In this document: positions 49,767 through 59,453 of the stretch, piece by piece | Position numbering within the stretch: position 1 is the first letter of the stretch | Layout of the letters: each line of letters starts with the position of its first letter | Assembly: GCA_964035575.1 (NCBI GenBank) | Contig: OZ037915.1 | Location: 744,001 to 808,000 of the forward strand | Length of the DNA: 64,000 nt | From: Rhynchopus sp. YZ270_cl-10 | Lineage: Eukaryota; Euglenozoa; Diplonemea; Diplonemida; Diplonemidae | Direction of reading: 5' to 3' | Made by a program: the position numbers and the translations under genes | Notes under the pieces: generated by a model | The model's database searches: none | Told to the model about the DNA's origin: nothing | Seen by the model: the letters and a program-made list of their open reading frames with translations, nothing else

Positions 49767-52700
49767 TCACAAATGAAAGACCACCGGATTGGCCATCCAG
49801 TGTTCTGGGGCGTGTTGGAGGGGGTGGCGGATGGATTTTGTGAAGGAGAGGTTGGGGCTTCCACCACCACCACCACGACCACCACGTGGCGGGGTGGGGA
49901 CGTGGCTTACCCCCTTCAACCCACCACCACCCTCAAGCATCTCCGCCACCTTCACCTCCTCCACCTCCGCGACTCCCAACTCCACTGGCGCGACCTTCCC
50001 CGAGACCGGCCGGCTCTCCTGCACACACGCCAGCTGCGTGCCCAACGCCAACGCCAACGCAGGCGACGGCGTTGCATACACAGTCACATCAAGAAAGGCC
50101 TTCCCCCTCGCGAAGCTTGCCACACACGCGCAGGCCAGCCTCTCCCCTTCCTCACCATGCTCCCAGTGTACGAAGAGGGGCACGTACTCTGTTCCGCTGT
50201 GGTGTGGGGCAGGAGAGGTGCGAAGTGGTTTGTATCTCCTTAGTAACCCTTCTATTTGCCTCTGCGTTGCCTTCATTGGAAAGGGAGCGAGAATGACTGT
50301 CGCAAAGGGTCTGTGATGTACCTTCACTATCCTCCTTCCCTGCGCGCTGAACAGCCTTTCACACCCAAAATCCTTCTGTGAAATCCCACGCACCAACAAC
50401 CCTGACGATATCTCTGCAATCTTATGTGTGGAAACACCGGAAGATCTGCAGAAACAAGCAAGGCAGACACACCATTTCGCACATCCTTTGTGTAAACAGG
50501 TGTGCGCAGGGGTGCCTGGAGGGACTCTACGTCTACATAGCGCGCATACATAAGGGGTCGCGGCACCTTCTCCACCAACATGCTCCTCTCCGCCGTAGAT
50601 AGTGATGATGTTGAGGGGGTGGCGTTGTGGGCAGGTGATGTGCGCTGCATCGTTGATAAGCTGTCCTGCATATTCGCTCTGGCTTTTTTCAATATGGCGA
50701 AGGTAAGCTACAACCTCCCCTTTCTTCGCAGGAAAGTCAAGAATGGTACGCAACGCAGCAGGAAACGCACTGAACGGACGTCTCCCCGTTAACGTCCAGG
50801 TCAACAACAACAAAAACCCTGTCAACGTCACGACACCCCTCTCCGGAATTTCCTCCTCATCATCTGAGCTTTCATAACCATCCTCCAAAATATGCTCCAC
50901 ACCATCCGTATAAAGGCGGGATCGATGCCCGGTAGTTCCCAACCCTACTGTGGTTCGAGAAAAAGAATTTAAAACAGACGCCTGACGCGATACAACTGAA
51001 AACGCAGATCTTCCGTTCGGAACGGGAATTCCTTTTTCAAAGCTGGGTGGCATGCAGACTCTATAGTGACGACAAAAGGTAGACCAACCGGATCGTGTCA
51101 TGAACCCTTTTGTGTGAATACCGATGCTTGCTGAGGCGTTGTAGACGTTGATAAGACGTGATACGATGTCCTGAGGGATGACCACCTCTTCACTCCTATC
51201 TTTGTATACAAAGGAGAGCTGCGAATCCTCTGAAAACGCTGCCGCGTCTGCAGACACCTCTATAACACAGCTTTCTGTCCATATCCCACTGATCAACAAC
51301 GACGCAGCTGCCACCCCTCCCTCACGCTCCCCACCCCCTTGCGGCGCAATCAGAGCAGGCGGCTTCTTCCCCTCCTCCAGCACCCCTTCTGCAGTACAAA
51401 ACGAATTTGATCGAAACCTCTCTGCTTTCGACACATTCTCCTTTGTGATAGGGTTCCACTGTACAGATTCAACCGCCTCTTCGATTCCGGCATCGGTAAT
51501 AAGGTGGATTGACGCAAATAGCGACATGCTAGACAAATCTTCTATCAAAGGAACATGAACGTCCACGGTGTTTACAGAGGATGCCATGGCCTGTTTTATG
51601 ATGGTTCTTCCGTCTGCGAAGGTGAAGGAAACATAGAGGTGATCTCGCCTTGCATCGGGTCCACGACGTCGGATAAAGCTTCCACTGCTGGAGGCTCGGC
51701 TGTTGCGTCCAAGAAGATGTGGTTCTTGAAGTCCTTCAGCAACAGACGCCATGGCCCGCCCTGCAAACTCTGACATGCAAATACTTCTGCGAACACCAGA
51801 CTTTAGTGCCGAAGGGTTTTCTGATTGCTTTCTTTGTGGTTCGCACCAAAACCGCACCCCAGTCACCGAGATCAACAACGTTTCCTCCAAGGTCCCAGAG
51901 TCCGGGCTGATGCGTACCGGTAAGGGGAGAAGCGCTGGGTTCTCCTCAAGGGTGAGCACCTCGTATTCCGGGATGTGAGCGTCGAAGGGACACCCGACAC
52001 GGCCAGAGAGGTACGTAAAGAAGACAACGATCTTGGCCTGAGGGGTAATGTATTGAAGCGCACCGTTGCAAACTTTGGAGTAGATCTGTGGGGAAGGGGT
52101 TTTAAACAAAGGTAGATATGAATAAGATGAATCTAAAAGGGAAGATTTCTTTGAAATGCGTCAAATAGAAAGAAAAAATGGGCAAATCATGCAACCTGTC
52201 CTAATCTATCGTCTTTTTTCGTTGACCGCAGCTTACAGCACTGCGTTACAAAGGGTGAAACAATTTCCTGTTGCTTTTAAAATATTTTTAAATACCTGTA
52301 GAGCCGCAAGCAGCAATGCATCGAGAAATTCTTCTAATTGCAACGCCCCCAACGACTGCGCCTCAATGAACACATCATCCGCCTCGTCCTCCTCCAACAA
52401 CGGCAGCAGCCCACACTCTGTACAAAACTGCGTCCACAGGAGGGAGTTCATCGTGGTCGACCCGCCTGTGTACAGCGCGAACAGACGCTTCACGCAGGGC
52501 AACGCTTCCTTCACTGCCGCAGATGCGATGATGTTGGCACGAGCAGGCCAACCATTCTCCAACGGATGCACTGCCTTCTTCGCTAAGGCATGCGGCGGCA
52601 CGACAGACGCTGCAACATACTCACTGAGATACGTCGTCCACAGGCCATGCAGCTGCAGCAACTCCGCCGTCGCATCCTCCGCCGGCACAACAGACGGCCG

Positions 52701-53291
52701 CCTCACCACAACCTCAACCTCTGCCGCCCCCCTCCTCCTCCTCCCCAACAACAGCAACACATTGACAAACCCCACAAACCCAAGCCGCTCATCCCCCCGC
52801 TTCTCCATGCTCCAAACCATATCTAAATACAGCTCCGACCAACACCCTGAACCTCGGATTCCAGAAAGCTCAAAAAGATGGTCAAACTGCGTCTTCGTGA
52901 AGGTATACTCCTCAAGCATACTACCATGTGAACAGGTTACAAGAAAGGCACGTTGCAGGCGGCTTCGCAATGCAGGATCTGGACGGAGAAGTTCATGTAG
53001 TGTGGTGTCCTCGAGTAGCGCATCATCTAACGCGCTGTTTAGGCCAATCCCAATACTGTTCCTTCGTGCAACAGGGAAGAGGGTGACGACACTGGAAACA
53101 CGGTGCCGGCTGGTGCGTGGTGATTCCGGAGCGCGTTCCTCGAAAAAGCTTGGAGGGGAGACGTGGTTTGCGGTAAAACTGCTTCCCGGTGCGGTGAGGA
53201 AAGGGTCGGATCCGTCGTCAGAAACGAAGGTGGGGCGGGGTTTGTGAGTACGGTCGCGGACAGAGACGCGTGTAGAGGTTTGAGATGACAT
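49767..53291 (-). CDS. TIG-like and Cys/His zinc-domain protein, two exons (1,104 aa)
   Basis: ATG at 53291. Exon 1 53291-52296, exon 2 52085-49767, 210-nt GTATTT...CCACAG intron, phase 0 (LLLAALQ then IYSKVCNG). Exon 1 is helical with two EF-hand-like or TPPP-like stretches (FTKTQFDHLFELSGI, TMNSLLWTQFCTECGL) but no full calcium loop. Exon 2 opens with beta-rich IPT/TIG-like segments (ISPDSGTLEETLLISVTGVR) and two more sandwich stretches. Near residues 780-870 a Cys/His cluster (CPQRHPL, YVCALCRRRV, HTCLHKGCAKWCVCLACFC) has the spacing of a DC1/C1- or ZZ-like zinc domain. A Gly/Pro-rich linker and short tail follow. No precise function. Confidence 0.8.
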
Positions 53292-53828
53292 CGGATCATT
53301 CCTTGTAAAGAGAAAGGAGAAGAATTATGTCAACAATATTGAGGAATATCGTGGATTGGATATGACCAGGAGTTTTGTGTGTAATGAAATATTCTGTGTT
53401 GATATTTACAACAAGATATAGAAGGGGGGGACGCTTCGCATTAAAATATGGAAGAAAAAAGACATTTTTTTTTTTTCGTTCTGCTTTGGGTAGCTCTTTT
53501 CCCCATGCTTTTGACTTTTTTTTTTTGATAATAATAGGCAGAGATGCTGCAAAGGGGGGAAGGGGGGAAGGTGAGATAGCAGCAGGCAGGCTGCCCGAAA
53601 AATAAAAGAGAGAAGATAATTTCTTTATCACATAAGATCACCACATCTCCATCCCTCACGCAGGAAATCCCGTTTTTTTGAGTATTTAAGAGGCTAGGGT
53701 GGGACTGGACCAACCATGGCTCCAGGACAAAAAAAATCAATACCGGGATTTCGACAAAAAAAAAAAACAATGTCATGAGGGATGTGATGCGATGCTTCTT
53801 TGCTCTTTCGTCAGCTTTTTTTTGTGGT
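53292..53828. other. 537-bp spacer
   Basis: A/T runs and no recognised repeat; the 3' flank of the TRMT11 gene. I see nothing else in it. Confidence 0.4.
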
Positions 53829-56133
53829 TTAGTCAGTCTTGGTCGCATCTTCCAAGAGCTCTGGAGGGATGTTATCACCGAACATCTCCTTTGCTGTGGC
53901 ACGTCCTCTGCGAACACGGTCGATTTTGGTTAGGAACAACGACGTTTCGCGACTTGCTTCGTGGTTTTCCATACGCCTTTGCCTTTTCCGTTCAATCTGC
54001 ATTATTTTTTGTTTATTTCATAAATTGTAGGTAGATAATTAGTGTAGTTGCCTGAGCAAGCTGCTTTCATGTTTTTTTTGAGGAGGAAAAAGTGAAGTTG
54101 AAAAAAAAAGGGTAAAATTGAATGCAACATACCTGCTCCTGTTGGAGCTTCCGGCGCTCCCCGCGGGTAAGCTTCGCTGGTGTGTCAATCGCGTTCTCCT
54201 CGCGGTAGCGCTTGCAGGCGGCCTTCTTTTGGTCGCGCTTTTGCTTGTATTCGACATACTCATCGCAGTCGCCTACGTCATTTGCGTAATGGAAGTCCTC
54301 ACACACGTCCATGGCTGTGGGCGGCACGACCTGCATTGCCGCATCCCATGCGCACGTCTTCTCCATCACCACGAGGCGGCGCTTCAGCTTGATGCTGATC
54401 GACTGCCCCTTATCCGAAAGCAGTGTCATGCACGGATGGCTCGCCAGCTCTGCACTCGTGTACTTCGCAGTGGTAGGATGCCAGTATACGAGTCGGCCTC
54501 CCACGGTGAGCAGCTGTAAAAGAGACCAGGGTTTTTGTTGGGACCATCCAGGATTTCCCACCCATCCACCATGTGCATAAAAAAATCATTGAAATCATGA
54601 CGTTGCAAGTGAGAGCTTGTTCACATTGCTTCTTTTGTTTTGTTTTTGAAACCACGTAAGTAAAGAAAAGTAGGGTGAAGTTAAGGTGTTCGTCACTACA
54701 GTGCTACCCTAAAGGGGGAGCAAAATGGTGGGCTCTTTTTGTCGAAAAAAAAATGGTAAGAATGAAGAGGGTGGGGCGTACCTTTGCCGCCTTGTCGACA
54801 AGATCAGTGAGTAGATCGTTCATGACGTACTCACGCTTTGGCGGGGGGATGTAGTTCTGTGCGAGCTTGTCTAAACGGTCCTTCTTCTGCTCATCGTTGA
54901 GCGCACTGACGAAGGTGTCAAGCTTGTCCTGCCGTTCCTCGTCGATACGCTTGCGGCTCTCGCGTCTGCCGTATGGCGGGTCGGAGATGATGGCCTCAAA
55001 GATTTCAGCCTTCCCCGCACGCCACGATGATTGCGACATATCGAGTCTCATGATCTCAACAGGCGTGAAGCCGTATTGTTTGTAATTGCTTTGAATGCCC
55101 CGTTCTGAGAAAAATGGAGTAAAATAGAAACGAATATAAAAAAACCCATCATAAGCAAACCCTTTATGGGTGTCCCGCACGATGTAATTCATGTGTAATG
55201 GGGTGAAAATATGTGAAAGTGGGTGTTAGTGTGCCCCCAGGACACCCCAGCTTTATCCTTCCCAAAAAAATTTAGACCTGAAATAGACCGGGTGGACCCC
55301 CAACCACCAGGTATACATCTGATATACTCTACTCCCGCTTTCCTCTCAAAATGGAGATTGAAAAAACCTCCCTACATACCTTTGCACCCCAACGCCCTTC
55401 CATCCAGATCCGACCCAAACGAGACCGCACCGAAGTGAGACGCACTGACCAAGACACTCCCTGTACCACAGAAGGGGTCCCATACGAAGGACCCCTTTTG
55501 CACCAGCGCTATGTTGGCCATGAGCATGCAGAGTTCTGGCACCATGGTGGTTGTTCCGATGTAGGCCCGCGTCTTGAGTGAATGTGTGTCCAGCATGCGT
55601 CGTGCCCCAACCCCGACTTGTCGTGCGAAGAGTACCTTCACCATCTCGTTGTGCGACTTCTTGTTTGTTGTTGGAATGCCACGGTCCTCTAACACCCAAA
55701 ACACCTGCTCCGGTTTTGTCATCTCAACAGGCCCATCCAAACCTACATCCGAGAATTTGTTGAACCGTTCTACCTTTTCGCTGAACGTTACCTTCGCGCC
55801 AAAGGCTTCGAACACAAATTTGAATGACGCCGATTTGTACTGTGATCGCACGGTGGGGTCGAAGCTTTGGATGTTTTTTATGAGCTCAGGGTAGTCTACT
55901 GCTTCACCCCACACCTCGAAGACTCCCTTGAGGAGGATCATACGCGACGCAATCTGTGCAGCAACCGCATCGTTCTCAAACTCGGCACGCACAAAGCACC
56001 CCATAGCCCCACTGTCCTCACTCACCACGGTGACCGTGGTGTTGAAGATCTGTGCGCATGCCTGCAACTCTGATATCCGGTATACCGCTAGCTCCGGTAC
56101 ATAAGCGAATACCAAAAGGTATTCTTTTGGCAT
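53829..56133 (-). CDS. TRMT11: tRNA (guanine10-N2)-methyltransferase catalytic subunit, four exons (541 aa)
   Basis: ATG at 56133. Exons 56133-55380, 55104-54782, 54513-54133 and 53996-53829, all joins in frame (donors GTATGT, GTACGC, GTATGT). N-terminal THUMP-like half; SAM-binding motif I DPFCGTGS at 219-226, acidic SDLD at 241-244, catalytic DPPYG at 293-297 after KQYG and the SSW of motif III, then GGRLVYWHPT and HPCMTLL as in the Trm11/TRMT11 C-terminus, with RRLVVMEK. The enzyme, with TRMT112 as partner, makes N2-methylguanosine at tRNA position 10 in the cytoplasm. About 80 residues longer than the usual family member, owing to a charged C-terminal extension spanning exons 3 and 4. Introns hold R2 and R4 fragments. 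Confidence 0.9.
55275..55345 (+). repeat. R2 fragment inside a TRMT11 intron
   Basis: GACCTGAAATAGACC, GGGTGGACCCCCAACCA, TACATCTGATATACTCTACT and CCCGCTTTCC; same extended 3' part as the copies at 42341 and 47479. Antisense to the host gene. Confidence 0.6.
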
Positions 56134-56440
56134 TTTGCAAAAAAAAAAAGGGGGGTTTCTGTAAAAGGTTGAGTACGAGAGAGAATATGGAGAGGGTTGA
56201 GTTGAAATACAGAGAAGGGGGGAAAAAATCAAAAAAATGTTCAGTTCTAAAAAAGGACCCCATAAAATCCGCTCCCCATGCCCATAGGCTCTGAGGGGGG
56301 GACGTTTTTTTTTCCCCCGGATTATTCTTTTTTTTCCATTGCAAGAAAATACTCCCCCCCTTGAAAGTACTATACAATGTCTTTTACCGTACATCGGTTG
56401 TGACCTTGTTGGTACATTTTTTTCTCTCTCCCCCTCCACT
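56134..56440. other. Upstream region of TRMT11
   Basis: On the minus strand, C/T-rich with A runs; no upstream coding exon recognised. Confidence 0.35.
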
Positions 56441-57668
56441 CCCCCCCCCCCCCCCCCTAGGGGATACGACTCCAGCCATTTTGGCTGGGACCAAACGCAC
56501 GGAAAATTCATTTGGCATTATCTGGCCATCTCCAAGGCAACTGCGGGTGAAAAACACCCTCAGAGTGGGTCACAGGGGGCCTGTGGGTCGAAAAACGACC
56601 CAGAAGCCACCCCAGAATACAAAAAAATGGAAAAAAATAGTGAAAAAACGGCTTTTTTCACGTTTTGGCCACTTTGGGCAAAATAGCGATTTTTCGAGAA
56701 AAAAATCAAAAACCGGGATATTTTTTGACATCACAAAGCCTCCTTTGGCACAAATATACCCCAAAAGTGGCCTGTGAGTCCATTCCAACCTGTTTTGGAC
56801 ATATTTGACACTTTTGGAAGTGTTTTTTTGGTGTTTTTAGGTCAAAAAAATGCCCAAGACGTCCCCAAGACATCCCCAAGACACTTTGCACACCCCCTGT
56901 TACGGTCATATTTTTTTCGTTTTTTTGCCTGAAACCCCCAAAATACCCCTCCCGGACCCCACATAGTCCCGAATATCCATCACACACCCACTCAGAGTGA
57001 GTAGAAGCACCCCAAAAAAAATATTTTTTAAAGCCCTAAAATTGTGCTTCAGTTTCGGCAGCATCCATGTTGAAGTTGAAGGGCTTTAAAAAATATTTTT
57101 TTTGGGGTGCTTCTACTCACTCTGAGTGGGTGTGTGATGGATATTCGGGACTATGTGGGGTCCGGGAGGGGTATTTTGGGGGTTTCAGGCAAAAAAACGA
57201 AAAAAATATGACCGTAACAGGGGGTGTGCAAAGTGTCTTGGGGATGTCTTGGGGACGTCTTGGGCATTTTTTTGACCTAAAAACACCAAAAAAACACTTC
57301 CAAAAGTGTCAAATATGTCCAAAACAGGTTGGAATGGACTCACAGGCCACTTTTGGGGTATATTTGTGCCAAAGGAGGCTTTGTGATGTCAAAAAATATC
57401 CCGGTTTTTGATTTTTTTCTCGAAAAATCGCTATTTTGCCCAAAGTGGCCAAAACGTGAAAAAAGCCGTTTTTTCACTATTTTTTTCCATTTTTTTGTAT
57501 TCTGGGGTGGCTTCTGGGTCGTTTTTCGACCCACAGGCCCCCTGTGACCCACTCTGAGGGTGTTTTTCACCCGCAGTTGCCTTGGAGATGACCAGATAAT
57601 GCCAAATGAATTTTCCGTGCGCAAAAAATGGCTGGAGTCGTACCCCCTACCCCCCCCCCCCCCCCCCC
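56441..57668. repeat. 1.2-kb foldback element, arms about 570 bp
   Basis: Left arm 56461-57037 and right arm 57080-57648 are inverted copies, almost identical by eye; the clearest difference is near the outer end (GGCTGGGACCAAAC against TTGC). The loop is 42 bp. C runs (56441-56457 and 57650-57668) lie outside both arms and are in the same orientation. The right C run touches the stop codon of the metaxin-like gene at 57669, so the element fills that gene's 3' UTR. It encodes no convincing protein; the paired ORFs in its arms are mirror copies of each other. Confidence 0.9.
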
Positions 57669-58784
57669 TCATTCTTCCAACTCCTCTGTCAGCTGCCGGA
57701 GTACACTGCTCACAAAGGTGATGTTTACCACCACAAAGTAGACAGTGCTAATGGTAGAGGTGGCGAGACAGAGGGAAAGGGAGCTGGGGTAGCCGGCATC
57801 AGTAGCTTCATTGTCCTCAGGCTCAAGGCAACGACGGAGGGAGAGACCGTACACTTCAAGATAGGTCATACGAATCTTCTCGAGGTAACGGATTAGTGGT
57901 GGAAATGTGTGTATAACGCTGGCAAGCTTGTTCCAGGATATGGACACCCCTGCGTCCGCCTCGATGTAGAGAATAGACGCGAAGAAGCCAAACACCACCG
58001 CATCCACCGTCGTAGGCCCGCTGCCCCCCAGCAACCATTCCCCCTTCCCAAGCTGCTCCGTCACGGCCGTGCAGACCTCGGTCAAGGTGGTTGCAGCGGC
58101 TGCCGCAGTGTCGATCCTGTTCCGTTCCCGCATGCTCTGCTGCAGTGTGACAACAGAGGGGAGGAAGAACCGCCGAACAGACCCAACCCGTTTCGTAAGC
58201 TCCACTTTGGTTTCTTTCTGAAAAAAAGAGAGAGAAATATTTTAAAACAAATGATGTGGCTGAAGGGAGGGCGCATTTTTTGCACCCCCCCAAAAAAAAT
58301 TGTGTGTCCTCTGCACATCGTTACAAAATGTGAATTAAAATATCTCTTCTGTACTGTAAGGCCTGGTGAAAGATGCAAAAGTTCAAAAAAAAAAAAAAAA
58401 TGAGACATAAAATATGTATCATACCCACGCAGAATCCTCCCCTGAAATCACATAGGTGTGCACCTGACCCAGCTTTTCAGCGCAGAGTGTCGTGAAGGCA
58501 CGGCTGAGGAGCGCATTCTCTGGGGATAGCGCCGCGTCGTTCTTGCTGATACTGCTCCGTGCGGGGACGAGACGCTGGCATACCGACGCGAAACCCTCCT
58601 CGGGGCTACGCACCGGGTCTGTCCCCTCGTGTACACGCGGCACGACCTTTGCGGTCTCATCCTCGTTCTTATCAAAGTCCACATGCGCCATACGCAACAA
58701 CGTCTCGGCAGCTATACAATACGGCTGCACAGCAGGCAACGAATACATCCCTGGCGAGGTCACCAGAACAGGAACACCACTCAT
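57669..58784 (-). CDS. Metaxin/GST-fold protein with C-terminal membrane anchor, two exons (302 aa)
   Basis: ATG at 58784. Exon 1 58784-58425, exon 2 58217-57669, 207-nt intron (GTATGA...TTTCAG), phase 0. N-terminal thioredoxin-like part (VLVTSPGMYSLPAVQPYCIA, LLRMAHVDFD) and C-terminal GST-like helical part (LLGGSGPTTVDAVVFGFFAS, IRYLEKIRMTYL) follow the metaxin/SAM37/FAXC pattern, in which PTxxDAxVFG is the best conserved block. A hydrophobic helix near the end (LATSTISTVYFVVVNITFVS) would anchor it in a membrane, as in metaxin 1 of the mitochondrial outer-membrane sorting complex. The role in beta-barrel import is inferred; FAXC-like is the alternative. Confidence 0.8.
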
Positions 58785-59453
58785 TTTATTATTTTTTTCT
58801 TTTCTTTTTGTGCCCCCCCCCCACCTTTTGTGATATGTTTTCCCTTTGTGGGGAAGGAGGAAAAGAGGAATTGGTATTTTCATCATCAAAAAAGGAGCTG
58901 CATTTTTTTATCGACAAATCACCTAAGCACAAAAAAGGAAGGCCTAGGGTCAGTACTCAAATGTTTGGCCGATTAGCCTTTATTTTGTACACTCAAAGAG
59001 AGAGGGAACATAATCTACCCCGTATATAAAATGCCCGTGCAAACGTCTCTATGGAACGCAGACACACCACCTACCCAGGGTTCTCAAAAAAAAGAACCAA
59101 TTTTGCGAGAGTTAACTATTCCTCTATTTTTTGTGACTCTCGTTGCCTTTTAGCCACCTTTAAAAATAGTAACTCTGATAGGTAAGTAAAAAGGGGGGAA
59201 AAAAAGGTTTTTTTTCTCGGTGATTGCTCAATTACCCTGTTCGAGGGGGTGATTGGCGACCGTATCTGAGGACCTATTTCTCCTTTTAAAGCTACGCTTG
59301 TAGCTATAAATACAAAAGTCCTCTTGTGAACAGTGTACCTTTGGTACAATGACCGGTGCACCGTGGAATTTTCTTTGACTTGAAAAAAAATACAACAGCC
59401 CTCCAACGGGACCTACATCCATTTTGAGGTTTGACATCTGATCAAAAAAAATA
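58785..59453. other. Spacer with R5, R3 and R2 copies
   Basis: Divergent R5 (58910-58982), R3 fragment (59035-59070), an R1-like tail (59125-59165) and R2 (59304-59444) interrupted by an extra GACTTGAAAAAAAATACAAC. The R2 copy ends nine bases from the stop codon of the MutL gene. Confidence 0.55.

Noticed and set aside
56706-57411. Two identical ORFs of about 93-114 residues facing each other
   Set aside because: They lie in the two arms of a foldback and are mirror images; no start context, splice or family support.
58253-58300. Left MITE end (ATGTGGCTGAAGGG) in the metaxin-like gene's intron
   Set aside because: No matching right end or target duplication was found, so it is at most a fragment.
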